DNA of 64,000 nt, taken from the NCBI GenBank assembly GCA_021018815.1, contig JAITYX010000016.1:8137001-8201000 (forward strand), in the 5' to 3' direction. How positions within the stretch are numbered: position 1 is the stretch's first letter; each line of letters opens with the position of its first letter. The DNA comes from Talinum fruticosum. Lineage: Eukaryota; Streptophyta; Magnoliopsida; Caryophyllales; Talinaceae. Below are positions 33,805 to 47,105 of this stretch, piece after piece. The notes below the pieces were generated by a model. That model was not told the DNA's origin. It made no database searches and saw only the letters and a program-made list of their open reading frames with translations. A program made the translations under genes and the position numbers.

Positions 33805-36003
33805 ATGCTCCACCTACTTCTCAGCCTCTCCTTCATTTTATCCCAATTTTTATGGGGAAAATGTTGTAGCAAATCACCTGCTAGCCCATCAACTCCTCCT
33901 CTTGCCCCAGCCCTGTATGTGTTTGGAGATTCACTGGTGGATAATGGCAATAACAACTGGTTGCCTACTTTTGCCAGGGCTGATTACTCCCCTTATGGTC
34001 TCGATTTTCCCGGCAGGGTCCCCGGAAGATTTACTAATGGTCGAACTATTGCCGATTTTATAGGTACGTTCTCACAACTTAATTTTACGTTCCTCTTAGA
34101 ATTTTCCTGTTTAATGGTTGATACTCGTATAATTACTCTGTCCTAATTATACTTATATCTTAAATGGTCCTTCATAATCAACAGGACATGTCAATATGTG
34201 GTGAATTTTTGATAGTATTTGATTTGATATAGGGACTATAATTCAAAAGTGAGAGTTTTTAATAGCAAGATTTATTGATCTCTTGTCATGTTTTTCTAAA
34301 CTTCGATTTGGGCCAAATTATATGCAGCGGAACATCTTGGGCTGCCATATCCACCTCCTTATGCCAGTATCTTGGGCCAAGATTGGGCTAGGCTTCCAGA
34401 TCCATTAACTGGTGTTAATCTGTTTACAGCAAACTTGGCAACAGGATACAATTATGCCTCTGCATCAAGTGGAATTCTACCAGAGACTGGATCTCATCTT
34501 GTGAGTCAAATTTCTCAAAAACATATATAGGTTTAAATTTTAAACATATAAGATTAGATTAAATGTGCCTCTCAATTTGATTTGACCGAACTTAACTTTA
34601 TATTACTTGATTAATATGTCTAATTTTAAGAGTTGAGTTAGCTGAAACTCACTATAGTCTCAAAAATTTGTCGAATATTTTTGCAGGGAAAATGCTTGAG
34701 TTTGGATGAACAAATAGAGATGTTCGAAAATACAGTAAATTCAGAGTTGGGTCCAAAATTCAAGGACCCAACAAAGCTTTCCCAACACTTGTCCAAGTCC
34801 ATATTTGTTGTGGTTGTGGGAAACAACGACTACCTCAACAATTATTTAGATCCTCTCTATGTTGCAACCAAACGTTACAATCCTCCTCAATTTGCTAAAT
34901 TCCTCATTCACACTTTCTCTCAGAAATTACAGGTAACTTCTATCTGTACTACATTTTAAATCGAAAACAATAGATGTCAATTTAATGTGGCCATAGATTA
35001 GTTGTCAATTTTACTGAACTTGTAAATAAAGGCAACAATTAGTATGGATTCCGTTTGAGTATTATTTGAGAAAACTTGGATATAAGTAGTCTATTTATTT
35101 AAACGGAGACGTCGGTTTCAAGGGACCTATAAGAAGATCTTGGCAAACTAAACTTTGTAAGGCATTGTGATTCCTTGATTATTAATACAAAAGGATCGAA
35201 ATAACCTGATCCCTTGATTATGCAGAGGTTGTACCAAATAGGGGCCAGGAAGGTAATGGTGTCCGAGTTAGGTCCCCTTGGCTGCATCCCAAGTATAATT
35301 ACAAGGCATCTTAACGAGCAAAAGGCTGGGGAAAAGTGTGATGAAGATGCAAATAGAATCATATCAATCTTCAACAAACATCTTACTTTGATGCTCAACA
35401 ATTTGACATTAACATTACAAGGCTCTCATTTCGTTCTTGGCCGATCTTATTGGCTCAGTTATGGTGCTCTTATGGACCCTGCCAAATACGGTATGCCCCT
35501 ATCTAATTTGGAGACCACATTATTTATTCGATTATTTTTTAAACGGCCATCTTAAAAACCGGTGAATAATGACATTAAAACATACTTCTCATAACAAATT
35601 GAGGGAATTCAAATCCCAACCCTTGAATTTAAGTCTCCTGGGTGATTTGGAAGGTTGTCAGCACATGACATTGATCACAATTGTATCGAAAATCTATATT
35701 GCGTAAAACTATCTGAAGTCTATCTTTTTCCATGTATATTAATTATTTTTCTAAATACATGATTGATAAATGGTTTATATATGTGCAGGGTTAAGTGACA
35801 GTAGGAACCCATGTTGCAAGGCATGGCTAAATGGGACCTCATTATGCATCCCAGAGCAAAAGGCCTGTCCAAACCCTAATAGACACTATTTCTTTGATGG
35901 ATATCATCCCACTGAAGCTATTTTCTCTCTCCTCGCAGCTCATTGCATCAATGGCTCATCTGTCTGTCTTCCCATTAATCTCAACCAGCTCGTTCACCTC
36001 TAG
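33805..36003 (+). CDS. GDSL esterase/lipase, tandem copy 2
   Basis: An intact 385-residue secreted GDSL esterase/lipase. Exons: 33805-34063, 34328-34500, 34687-34932, 35226-35490, 35789-36003; all GT-AG with intron phases 1, 0, 0 and 1, as in copy 1. The signal peptide is [18 protein letters not shown]. Block I is [11 protein letters not shown], the oxyanion Gly region is [11 protein letters not shown], the oxyanion Asn lies in VGNNDYLN, and the catalytic pair lies in DGYHPTEA. Compared with copy 1 it has about 17 extra residues in exon 2 between PPPYAS and ATGYNY. The two genes are direct repeats 711 bp apart and similar throughout, so they arose by tandem duplication. Family layout resembles Arabidopsis GLIP7-type lipases; substrate unknown. 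The first ATG of the frame that is followed by a signal peptide was chosen. Confidence 0.93.
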
Positions 36004-36681
36004 ACTGTACCCTGACTGTCATTGCTTGTTCCTTTAACTTGTCATGATGTTCACAGTGCTTCAACTTAAAAGATATGGGCTTGCTACTTTCTCAATGCAA
36101 CTATTTTAATTCCTCTTTCTTTCATTTTATTTATTTGTTTCATACTGGTTCTTGGGTTTCATGAAGGGAGTAGCTCCAGTATGGAAAACATATTACAGTA
36201 TATATCCCATACTGAAATATTTCTACAAGCCTGAAAGAGTGTCCTTTAACTTGATACAAAAGTCGGGTTCAATTGATAGAATACTCATCTTTTAGAGAGA
36301 GGTACGAGTTCAAGCCCTACCACCGGTACCTTACACTCTAAGTCCGTTAACCAAACCTTGAAACGAAAAACAGATGTTTATCAATATAACATTGTGATGC
36401 CATCTACATCAGAACCTCCTCACAATTTGGGCAACATCAGGTTTATAAAGCATACAGCTTACAAATTTTACAAAGCTTATAATTTGAGTATTCTACATCA
36501 TAATTTGATTCAACTATTTAGATTCCTCCACAAGCTAAAACCTTGAGCTAGGACATCAAAATATAAAGAAAAATACAAGGGGGAAAAAAGGGAGATTTGA
36601 GTGGTGGGCTAGGTGCAATGAGAGAGATACAAAATTGCTAGCCTGAACTATAACTACCTCAGCTAGAGAGTATGCAAAAGT
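36004..36681. other. Convergent spacer
   Basis: The 3' ends of GDSL copy 2 (plus) and the RGF-like gene (minus) face each other here. The stretch includes the SINE-like remnant at 36247-36345. Confidence 0.5.
36247..36345 (+). mobile_element. SINE-like remnant
   Basis: GGTTCAATTGATAGAATACTC resembles a SINE A-box region and GAGTTCAAGCCCTACC a B box, about 30 nt apart. This spacing matches tRNA-derived SINEs. No target-site duplication was seen. Confidence 0.42.
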
Positions 36682-37787
36682 TCAATCCTTGGAGCCACGG
36701 TTATGGATGGGTGGTTTCCTCCGGGGTCTCATCCTCCCTCCATAATCTTTATTCATTAACTTCATCATCTCTTTAGCTCCCTCGACAGCCCTCTCTGATT
36801 CATCTTCTCTGGCTTTGGCAGCTTGATCTTGAGTGACCAACTTCTTTGGCTGACTTGGAATAATTTGTTTGGAGCTTTGTAGGTCACGAGACTCACCCTC
36901 CACCTGTACACGATATGAATATCATACGAGCGTATAATTAGTGTTACGATATAGCTGAAGCATATTCATGAAGTAAATTGTGCAAGCCTGAGCCCCTAAC
37001 ATAATAAACATCTCTTAAGATTAATAATGAGAATATAACTATATCCCCTCTTTGAGCATAAAAAAGTATATTGAATTATAGGTGTGAAGGCACCTGATTG
37101 TGGGTGCCATCCAACGATCTATGAGAATTCTTCAGAGCATCACTATCTTCAGTTCCTGCATCCCATAACAAAGTGCTTAACTCAATGATGCCAGGAATGG
37201 TATAAGCAAGGCCAAACAATCATAGTACAATAAAGTTTCATCAACTTCAGTAGCACCTGAAAGCATTTCTCTTCTGGACCGAGTCTTCATTACTAATTCA
37301 TTATCACCATCTTGAACCTCATGGCGTATGATCATTTTCCTTCCTCTGATGGCCTTCTTCACCTTTGTAATATCGCTATTCAAATCAACAAATTCCTGCT
37401 CATATCCATCAGTAACTGAATCATAGACAAGATGTTTCAACTAGATGCAATATAACAGCAAGCAGTACAGTATAAGAAAGGTACCTCCTTCGGAGCAGAT
37501 ACATGGTTCTCTTTCATATATACTGCCCCACCATCTGCCGCCACTGCTACATGGGGGAGAACAGGACAAAGTTCATTGTAAGTAATGATTGCTCAAACAA
37601 ATATAAATGAGACTAAAGACATTGCATAAGGGGTAATTAGCAATTTATCGAGGGAAATTAAGATCTGTATCCCACCTTGATGAGCATGAGCTAAGGAGTT
37701 CTTTAAGGCAAGCATAAGAAAGAAAACAACTAAGATAAAGCTTTTGAAGTTTGAGGACACCAACTTCCCCTTCATATTTTCACTCAT
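36682..37787 (-). CDS. RGF/GOLVEN/CLEL sulfated-peptide precursor
   Basis: The 198-residue preproprotein ends in an RGF/GLV-type peptide motif. Exons: 37787-37676, 37546-37485, 37395-37257, 37155-37094, 36903-36682; all GT-AG and in phase. Residues about 1-34 are a signal peptide (FILVVFFLMLAL). The middle is hydrophilic, charged and poorly conserved-looking, with a basic KTRSRREML that may be a processing site. The C-terminus has Asp178-Tyr179, then GGRMRPRR, then KPPIHN (188-193), and five more residues. In this family a sulfotransferase (TPST) modifies the Tyr after Asp, Pro can be hydroxylated, and the released peptide acts through RGI receptor kinases in root meristem growth and gravitropism. 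The spacing from DY to HN is longer than the 13-residue RGF1 peptide. CIF and PSY peptides also start with DY but lack the PPIHN end. Confidence 0.85.
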
Positions 37788-37841
37788 ATAATGTTTGTCA
37801 GAAATGGAGAAGAAACTTGGAGATTAAAGCTCGAAGTGGGA

Positions 37842-37850
37842 TTATATATA
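37842..37850 (-). promoter_or_regulatory. TATA box of the RGF-like gene
   Basis: On the minus strand CTCTATATATAATCC contains a strong TATATATAA about 55-63 bp before the ATG at 37787. This implies a very short leader of about 25-30 nt. Confidence 0.6.
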
Positions 37851-40800
37851 GAGAGCTTGCTGATCAGATTTAGACCCAAGTCAAAGCTAAGGTTCCAGTT
37901 TCAGTTGTCTGATAGAATATGAGGCTGGTGGTCTGTGCCGTACAGACAAGGCATTGGGAAACTTAAAATTAATTAATCAGGACTCAGAGCAATTAAATCA
38001 ACTAATCTTCATGTTTCCAAGTTTGAATGTGGTCATTCTGAAGATCCTGAATTGGTCTACATCAAGAAACCTAAATTGCAAAGGCTGTACAGGTTGAATA
38101 AATTATTTCTTTACAATAGCAAACTATTCTCTCCAACTCGTAAAAGGTTACTTGGGGAAAGCATGCAATGTATCTTGGAAGCTAACAGCATGCGAGTAAA
38201 TTTAGCTGTTACAGTTCCTGGACGATGAAAATTGAAAAGCCTTTATATTTTGGCGTAAAAAAGAGGCAACAAGATTGATACAGGTGAGATTTAGCACAGG
38301 TCTCTAATAACTGTGCTTAGAGAGACACTGCTAGTTAGCTAGAAACCCACATGAAAAGCATTATATTTTTAATACTAGAAAGATCACGTTTCAACTCCTT
38401 TATAGGTTTTTTCACTTCCACCTGTGAAAGCAAATACTGAAAAGTGTGCAGTCACAGAGAAGTCTTATACTATTTGAGATGATCTTGAAAATGCTTTTAA
38501 TCTAAAGGAACAGCAACGATATCTCATAAAGAGAGCGATACATTTTCCAAAAATGAAGAAAACGAGATCCTTGTGTATCTTTTGGGTTCTCTCCAATGTT
38601 TTAAAGTATGAACTTTACATCCGACCAAGAAAAACTGATGCTAGATCTTCACTAGGAAGTTGTGGAAAACAATGCTTAGTTTAAGGCTTCAGAGTATGAA
38701 AAGAGCAATGGCATCAAGTTAATAGCTTGCGAATAATTGATAATTAATAAGCTTAAACTGTAAATATCTAACACACTGATCTGTAAGAACAACATTGTTA
38801 ATTAGACTTTTAGAACTACAAATTGATGAACACGAGGGCTCGAGCTCCAACTCGGCCATTGTGGTTTCTCCTTGAGAAGAGTGTAATGTGCCACCCAGTA
38901 TGGTTAGCCACATGTCAAACATGAAAGTTAGCGTAATCAATTAGCAGAAAGTAATTGGTGGGCTTATGTCCTTAGGTTTTTCTTTATAAATGGAAGGATG
39001 ATCTTCATTTAGGTTTGGCCCTTTGCTTTCGGTGGGCAGTTAATATGCTTGAAGGAACCAATGTAGACAACAAATTTATGGTCTTGTTTAATTTGGTCGG
39101 TGTGAAACTCACCTTTCAATACATGCAAGCCATAACTAATTACTGAATTTAATTATAATATTTTGAGAATAAGGTGAATATTATCCTTGTTAATATGAAG
39201 TACTTGAAAAACTTATGAAGCAGCCACCGTCAGTTTCAGATTCTACATCTAATGACTCAGATGATGCATGAATGTATAGCCACAGTTACCTTTTATATGA
39301 GAGAAAATCAGGAATGTGCTCAAATGTGCCGGCTTTCAAATTCAATAGCTACTGCTACTCCCTTAATTTCCCAGGATATGTCACGCTCTTTGTTCCTCCT
39401 TGCATTACATCCAAATTACAATCAAAAGGTATACACATAAGTGTCAATAAACAGCAAATTAAGACCACCACTTTGAACCCTAGAACGGGCTAATTAAGCA
39501 GTTAAATTAACATTTTGTACCCTAACAAATAAAGAGAACTAAAGATGGAAAATAAATGTGTTTCAGCAACCATTTCCCAAAGCAACCACCCCCACCCTCG
39601 GGGGAAAAGAAAGAAAAAAGGAGGGGAAGGGGGAAGCTGTGTTCACCACAGGAAGTCATCATATTTCGGGGACAGGAATCTACCTGCTAATAGAGCCACG
39701 TCTGATCAATGCATAACCATTAACAGGAGAATGGATAGCATATCTTCCATGATATCATACCAGAAAACAGAGAAAGATATGTGCATTTTACTCTGGTTTT
39801 TGTTCTTCCCTGCAACCTCAGTAGATACTAACTGCTTCTGACAGTAACTGTAACATTGATACTTCAATTCCAAATTTCTAATCCAAATGTAATAAAGAGC
39901 CATGTATACCCCAGCAAACCTTGAGATGATGGAGAATGCAAACCCCTGACGAACCCGAGTGGAAAAGGCATGAGTACTCCCCCTCCCCTCCCTCTGCACA
40001 TTTCTCTGAATGTTTGTGCCTTATTGGTTAGACTTTGAAGGTCAGTTATGCAATGATCAATGGAGGTAATTTTGCAACTTGCTTGCAGTCAAAGTGTGCT
40101 GTGGTATTGGACAAGATGATGGCAAACTCACCTGTCTTCTGTAGCAGCAAGTCAGCAATGTTATGCACACAGAAGTCAGTCCTTCCACTGGAATTTCTTC
40201 CACCCAACACAAACTGAAAATCATGCAGCAGCTGTAGCCAATATGATCCTGACTACATTTAAATGTTGATGTACCCGTTTGCATGACTATAATACATAAA
40301 TTCTGAAACAGAGATCCATTTTACCAAAAGAGCACTCGGTACTGTGAAGCAGTTAACACATAGCTACGCAAAGAAGCAGGATGGTAGGTCTGACATCAAA
40401 TAAGCAGGCTTTGAAAAGGGATTGAAATGAGTTCTTCATCGTCAAGAATCTATTAATGTAAGAAAGAGACCTGGTATAGACAAAAATGTGAGATTATGCT
40501 CCAAAGTCTGAAGCATCTTCATTTTGAAATCAATTTGCACATATTAATGTTAGATCGAATCAAATATAATGACTGAACTAACATGCACAGTCCTGCTCAA
40601 CAATTCCCAGAGCCTACCCAGCAAAGGACAAGGATAGCAGTAAAAACTTACTAAAGCAAGATATGATGAAGGCATACATATCAGGAAATTAATGCCTTCG
40701 GAAGAACATGGAAGATTGTGTTAAAAGACAAACGAAATGAGTGATCATATCATCTCCATAAAGAGTTAAAAAAGAATTGCACTGTAGAAGATTCAATTTA

Positions 40801-43800
40801 ACTATACATGCCAACATAACATGAACACCAATAAGGTCTCAGTACTGGTAGCATGCCCACAAATTAGAAGTTACGCGACAAAGTCTATTTTTTTTTTTGA
40901 AATGCAAATTAACCAGAACAAACCAAGTTTCTAACAGTCATCCCATCAAGTCCTGAAAAGCAAACAAATCCACCAGAAGAACCAACCAACCAAAATGGCA
41001 ATGGCAGCAAGAACGTAGAAGGAATTCTGAACCATGTCTTGTAAGGGAAAAGCTAAACATGGAAGCTTATGGGAATTGTCGGTTATTTCAAAGTATAAGA
41101 AGGCAAGACTTGGGAGCAAAATTTAAGAAAACAGAATGGTGGTGGCCTATCATCAATGGGGGAGCTTTAGCTAGCTAACACTATACCATTTCAGCATATC
41201 TTGTGGCAGCATTGCCCGTATTATATTGTCCTCCATTTACACATAGCCCAGGCGCATAAAGATTTTCACCTTAGGTAGGGAGAGAGAGAGAGAATGAAAA
41301 ATAATATCCAAATTCAAATGATAAGAACACTGACAATTCATAATAGCACGAAAAAGGATCTGCATTATTAGTTATTACAGTTCAATTGATGGGTACTAAG
41401 AATTTTTCATCGCAGATAAAAAAAATGGTCTCTAAATAGCAGAAGATGAAGAGATAGTTACAGTTCAATCTGTTTCAAGAATTGATCTTGAAGAGTTTTA
41501 GATTTACCTTCAACCCAGCAAGATACCATCATTTTATCTCTCCCGTAAAAACTGCTTCTCTCTCACAACTTTTCTTGTATTATTATTAGGGAGGACTCGG
41601 GTAGTTTACATGTAAATATTTACTTTAACTTGGTGCTTATTACATGTAAATAATTTAATTTGTTAATCTCATGTCAATTTTCCACTTCAAGATCTAAATT
41701 CATTTATGATGAATCTTCACAAGTTATGTTTCGAGCCTAAAACTTGTCATACTTTATTTTACTCAACTCCATTTGTTTTCCACCGCTTAGAGTACTAGGA
41801 AATTGCCACATTCTTTTCCAGGACAACAGTGTAACACATGAAACACATGACATAAAATGGCAGCAAAGTTACGATGCAAGGGTTCCTCCAACAAAAAGTT
41901 ATTAGGATCCGATATCACTAAAAATAAAAAATAAATTTTTTATTTTTTAAACTCCTAAAATCTCCATATTTCCCCTTTCTCCGTTCATTTGTTGATACAT
42001 GACGGAATGGAATCTATGGTATAATTACTATTCCTCCAACATCCCCCACTCAAAAAAAAGAAAAAAAGAAAGAAAAAGAGGCAACGTTGCGAAGGAACGG
42101 CTGAAAACATGTATAATCTGCCAAAGACGTGTTGGATTAGGAAATCTAACCACAATATACTTGTGAACTGCATATATAGTTGTCAAATTCTTAATAGTAA
42201 GTGTCAAAACTTAGTAATTACATCTGTGGATATGTCCCGCGAGATAGACATCCATGATGGAACCTTTGACATTATTTCTGGCTTGTGCTGCACCTGGAAT
42301 TTGGTTGTGCTGGCAAGTATAGTAGGATATAAACTGTTCAGCCGGTTAGCATAGGCTCAGACAAGGATGAGTAGTAAGGGATACCTGTCTAAAATTCGAG
42401 AATCAGAATTGGAATCAATCAAATCGTTTTTAAAATTTTTAGGAATCAAAATTAGTAAATTTTGTTCCCCAAGTTGGGAACTGGAGCTGAAACCACTTAT
42501 TTCAGCTTTGTTTTAGGTTACCTATCGCAATTGATATCAAAATTCCAACATGAGGAAAGACACTACTGTCTAACCTTTGTTTGAAGAAGGAGAACCATCC
42601 ATTTGAAAAAAGAAACCTAGGAAGAATAGGAAAGGAAGGGAAATACAAACAATTTGTTTACCATATTTCTTAGTTCCATATACAGTCAAAGACAGCATGA
42701 AAAAACGATTTGCATTGAAAAATGGTACCCTTAAAAGCTGATGGATTGGATTGCTTAAGTGCAAATAGGTCATATCATTAGCGAGTCTATTCATAATAAT
42801 AGCCCAAGTAACAACAAATGATAATTTGGGAGCCCATCTATATCTTCCAAGCTTATCTGCAACGCCTAATTTTGTACTCACAAGATGTCTGGTGTGTATC
42901 AGTTCATGGTGTGTCCTTACACTTCCATTTACAATCTAAACATCAGAAAAGTAATTGAGCATAGATAATTAGCACCTAAGCTAGTAGCAATTTTATAATC
43001 TTTAATATTACAACAACAATTTTTAGTATCGATTTTTTTATTTTCGTTGAGTTTCTAGAGATATCTAAATATAAACAACCTTATTTGGAGAGTGATTGTA
43101 GGAGACAAATTCTATCATAAGTAAAGATGCAAAGTGAGAAACAAGTTTTATCATAACTAAAGGTGCTTTAAGCACCCATGAACATCTATTCTATATAAAA
43201 GTCAGTTAAATGTTTAAAGTTCACGCATAAAAAATACCACTAGCATTTATTGAATTTCAAAAGGTATAAATATGAGTAGACCTGGAAAAAGTGATCTTGC
43301 CCGACAATTAAAAAGCTAAATCAAGATAATCGGAACCCGACCCGAATATTTTTCGTTAAAGGATTTTATCTCTGCAAGATAAACTTATTGGATCGAACCA
43401 CCTTATTCGAAGTCAACCGGACCCGACACGAAACCGAACGAAACAAAACAAAACTCAATCAAGTGACTTGAACCGAAGTAACCCGATTAAAAACCGACCC
43501 GATTCGGTAGTGATCATACTCTTTTATAAAATTTTATAAAACTCAGGATATCTTAAATATGCTTTTGATAAAGTAGTTAGATACTTTGCAAGCCCTAAGA
43601 TCAGAATCATTGGCCAATTTGTCTAGACCAGCACCCAAGTGATTTTTTAAGGAATCCAACAAGGACAAAAAGGCAAGAGAATAATACTTGAAAACATATG
43701 AAACTACCAAAATGGTGAAAGTGGGTCACTTCTTCTCTATTTTAGATGATGAAATGGTAATATTTTTTCCAAGAAAAAAAAGCCACTCATTGTAGGAATA

Positions 43801-44587
43801 ATTATAAGACCATAGACATATATGATAGCACAAATGAGAGGCCAATCTAATGTTAAAGCAATGATGTGCACAATACCTAAAACTTAAAAAAAGTAAAAGG
43901 TTATTATTTTAAAATTGGAGGAAAAGGCAAAGGAAAATGGCCCCTTGTAGTTAGGTATTGTCAATATCTTGAATTTTCAGGTGCCTAAAATATGTACCTC
44001 TAGGTCTCCTAGGCTCTTTGGTAAGTTAGCTGGAAGCATCCCTTCCTAATCATGGTGGGGAGTGGGAAAGTGTTTTGAAGCCTCATATTGTAATTTCTAG
44101 TGGTCATGGCCATCATTGTTTGATTGGGTTTTCATTATTCTCCATTCCCCACCTTAATATATCATATGATATTTCTTCAAGCTTCTTTTGTGGAGAGTGG
44201 AGCTCAAGAACTTGCCCACTACCTACATCTCATATCATTTTGTTGTTGAATTTCTTAGAGTGAACTTCATATGACAAAATGCCCATCTTTTGTGTTCAAA
44301 TTTGTAATAGTTTTGTTGTGTTTTGTACGTATAAATTTTCAAATGTAAGTTGCTGATTATATGTTTCAATATTTCTAAATTGTAATTTTTTTCTATCTAA
44401 ACTTTGTAGATAAAGTGTTACGAAATAAAGCACAATATATCTAATGTTGTTTGAATTTAAACAAGTTAAGGCTGAATGCCACCATGTTATATGTTTTTAT
44501 CTCTAAAACACCATATCTTTTATTATATGTTTTTTGACGGACTTTTAATCTAATCTTTATGATAAAAAATGATATGAGAAAAACTTA
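37851..44587. other. Large intergenic stretch, no gene supported
   Basis: Many short open frames occur, but none has a recognisable domain, splice context or base composition that sets it apart. A low-complexity stretch of CCGAACC and CCCGACC-like words lies at about 43330-43510. GA runs occur at 41281-41294. A proximal promoter of the RGF-like gene should lie in the first kilobase. Confidence 0.5.
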
Positions 44588-44788
44588 AGCCCCGTTTAGT
44601 ATGCAAAACTAGAATGGAATGAAATCAAGGAATGATACCGAGGGGTTAGGTATGGAACTTGAATATTCTATTCAGGTGTTTGGTAAAGAATACGAATGGA
44701 ATCAAGTTCCAGTTCTTGTTGTATGGTTGTTAATCATGGGATAAAGTTAAAATTGTTTTATTTTTTAAATTATTTTATATCATTGTAA

Positions 44789-44835
<47 letters not shown>
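44789..44835. repeat. (ATT)n microsatellite
   Basis: A clean trinucleotide run of about 15 units in the left half of the foldback element. Confidence 0.95.
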
Positions 44836-45098
44836 CATTTGATTCAATAAAAGTTGAAGCTCGTTAGCATATTTGTTGATATTGAGTCTTATATTTATTT
44901 AATTTTTTAATTAACTATCTTGTAATTTTTTCAATAATTAACAAATTTTATTTATAATTTTTAGTAAACCTATTTTCAAATTGTAATATTCTATCAAACA
45001 ATATGAAAAAAATTATATATAATAAATAAATAAATAAATAAAACAATAACAAAAAAAATACCCCAACCTAATAACAAAAATAATAACAATAACCAAAA

Positions 45099-45114
45099 TA
45101 ATAATAATAATAAT

Positions 45115-45191
<77 letters not shown>

Positions 45192-45192
45192 C

Positions 45193-45242
<50 letters not shown>
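45099..45242. repeat. Compound (AAT)n-(AAC)n-(AAT)n microsatellite
   Basis: AAT units (45099-45114) give way to about 26 AAC units (45115-45192) and then about 16 AAT units. The frame through it on the minus strand is poly-Leu and not a gene. Confidence 0.95.
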
Positions 45243-45465
45243 TAGTAAATAGGCTAATTTTTCTTTTTTTAATAATTATAAACCGATCCTCGAGGGATTG
45301 AGAATTGATTCCCTCCTATTTTGGGGGATTCAAATTCCCTTGTTTTGAGGGGAATTTGAAACCTATAAATTTCAAGTTCCACCTTCAAAATAACCCACCA
45401 AACAATTGAAAAAGAACTTGAAACCGGAGGAATCAAGTTCCATTCCAGCTTTACCCAACAATTAA

Positions 45466-47105
45466 ACCAAAAGTTCTTCCTATATTAGATAAGTATTTGC
45501 CACTTTAATTAGTAGTGGTTTTCTTTTTGGTTTTTTTGGCAACAAAAGAGAGAAATGTTGGTAGTGTAGATGAAGTACATCTAAAACGTGCTGCAAAAGT
45601 TATCAACGCCATGCATTTTTTGAATGTTTGACAAACAGTTATTAATTATTTGCGTTAGTTGTTTACTATTAGTTGATATTTATACCTTAAAAAATTTAAA
45701 AAGTACTTCAGTAAGTTAGTAATTTTAAAAAAGATATATAAAAAACTAATTCATATAGTTATTTTACTAAATATCTAAATTGACTGTTTGACAACTTTTC
45801 TTCAAAATGAAAAACAAAGAAAGATTTTCATGTTACCCTCCTCTTTCGTCCAAAACACTTTTCATCAAAATTTTAACTTTTGGGCCACATTAAAGGCATA
45901 AACATAATATAAAGTTATGTGTATTTATTGCATCATAAATAAAATAAAATAAAATACTTTAATTTAAATAATGTAAGCCTCATATATAGGTCGGTTAAAC
46001 ACTTTAATATTTGTTATCAAATATTAAGATGTAAATAAAAACTTATATTGAGAGAATTGAGGTCAATAATATGTCAACTTTAATAATAAAAAGTCAAATA
46101 ATTTTTTTTAAAAAAAAAAAAACCAATGAAGCCCTAAAATCAGAGTGAGGTGAATAGAAGGAAATTCAAATGGAGGGAAGTTGGGCCACAATAACCAACT
46201 GTAATCCAGCCCATAAATTCAAATAAGTGGTTATCTTTACAAATTTAAAAATAATATATTTTAACCAAAATTATGTGAACCAAAAACCAAACTATTAGTC
46301 AAAGGCGTCAGAAGACGATCAAAAAGGACAAATTTCATGCTTCCAGGGGTGAAAGCAACCCCCTTTTTTCAAAAAAAAAGGGAAAAGAAAAACAAAAAAA
46401 CAACCCCTCACTCTCACCATCGCTCGCTCCTCCTATTTCTATTTAAAATCTCCCCCACTCCACGCGTCATTTACCCACCGCCCCTCTCTCTCACTCCGCC
46501 GCACGTGCCACCACCCTTTCGACGCCGGAAAACTCTCTCGCTCTCTCTCTAAAAATCCAACACAGATCTACAGGCTTTACAACGGTATTCCTACATTAAA
46601 ATACGCCCTAAATTCTCTCTCTGAAAACCCTAATTTAATGCCATTGATGTAGATTCCAAGCTTCCCTCAGTAGAGAGAGAGAGAGAGACGGTGTACCACC
46701 ACTGTACGTTTTCGATTTACAGCTCACTATGGAAGGCAAATTGCTTCTGTTTGTTGCTGAATTTTTTTGTTCTTCGAGAAGTTGAAATTAATGTCAACCT
46801 TTGATGATTTCGAGGCTTTCATATCACTCGACTGAATTTCTTGCTATTGTCAGCTAGTAATTTTATGCCTTTTTTATTTTCGAAAAATTACTATCTCACT
46901 GATAGAAAGGTCTCCGTTTCTCACTACTTTCAGATTTTTTGTTCGGAAATTAATTATTTCCCTTAATTATTGATTTTAGAGCTTCTTATCCTCTTGATTT
47001 CTGTCTCCAGAAGCAAATTATTTCCAACTTCGGGGAGTTTTTCCTTTCTTTTTTGGGGTATTTTTGGGAAAAATTGTGAGCTGTGGTTGATCTTGGCTTG
47101 AGTGA
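45466..47105. other. Upstream region and leader of the ABHD17-like gene
   Basis: A degenerate foldback beginning GTTTGACAAACAGTTATTAA may lie at 45628-45800. The promoter is probably around 46400-46560, where a CT-rich stretch and a G-box core (GCACGTGCC at 46502-46510) occur. A GA run lies at 46673-46687. The leader up to the ATG is long and may contain an intron; its ends could not be fixed. Confidence 0.4.

Larger units (their letters stand above)
44588..45465. mobile_element. Foldback (MITE-like) element expanded by microsatellites
   Basis: The outer parts are imperfect inverted repeats: the left has GCCCCGTTTAGTATG, AGAATGGAAT, TGTTTGGTAAAG and GGAATCAAGTTCC; the right, read in reverse, has TTTAATTGTTGGGTAAAG, TGGAATGGAAC, TTGATTCC and TTGTTTGGTGGG. 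A possible TAA target repeat lies at each end. The loop is filled by ATT, AAC and AAT runs. No coding capacity. The class is unclear; PIF/Harbinger-like or hAT-like are both possible. Confidence 0.45.

Noticed and set aside
39545..40284. Cluster of short open frames on both strands
   Set aside because: No domain, signal peptide or consistent splice structure could be built; nothing separates it from surrounding intergenic DNA.
44994..45191. Poly-Leu open frame on the minus strand
   Set aside because: It is the translation of the AAC/AAT microsatellite, with no gene context.
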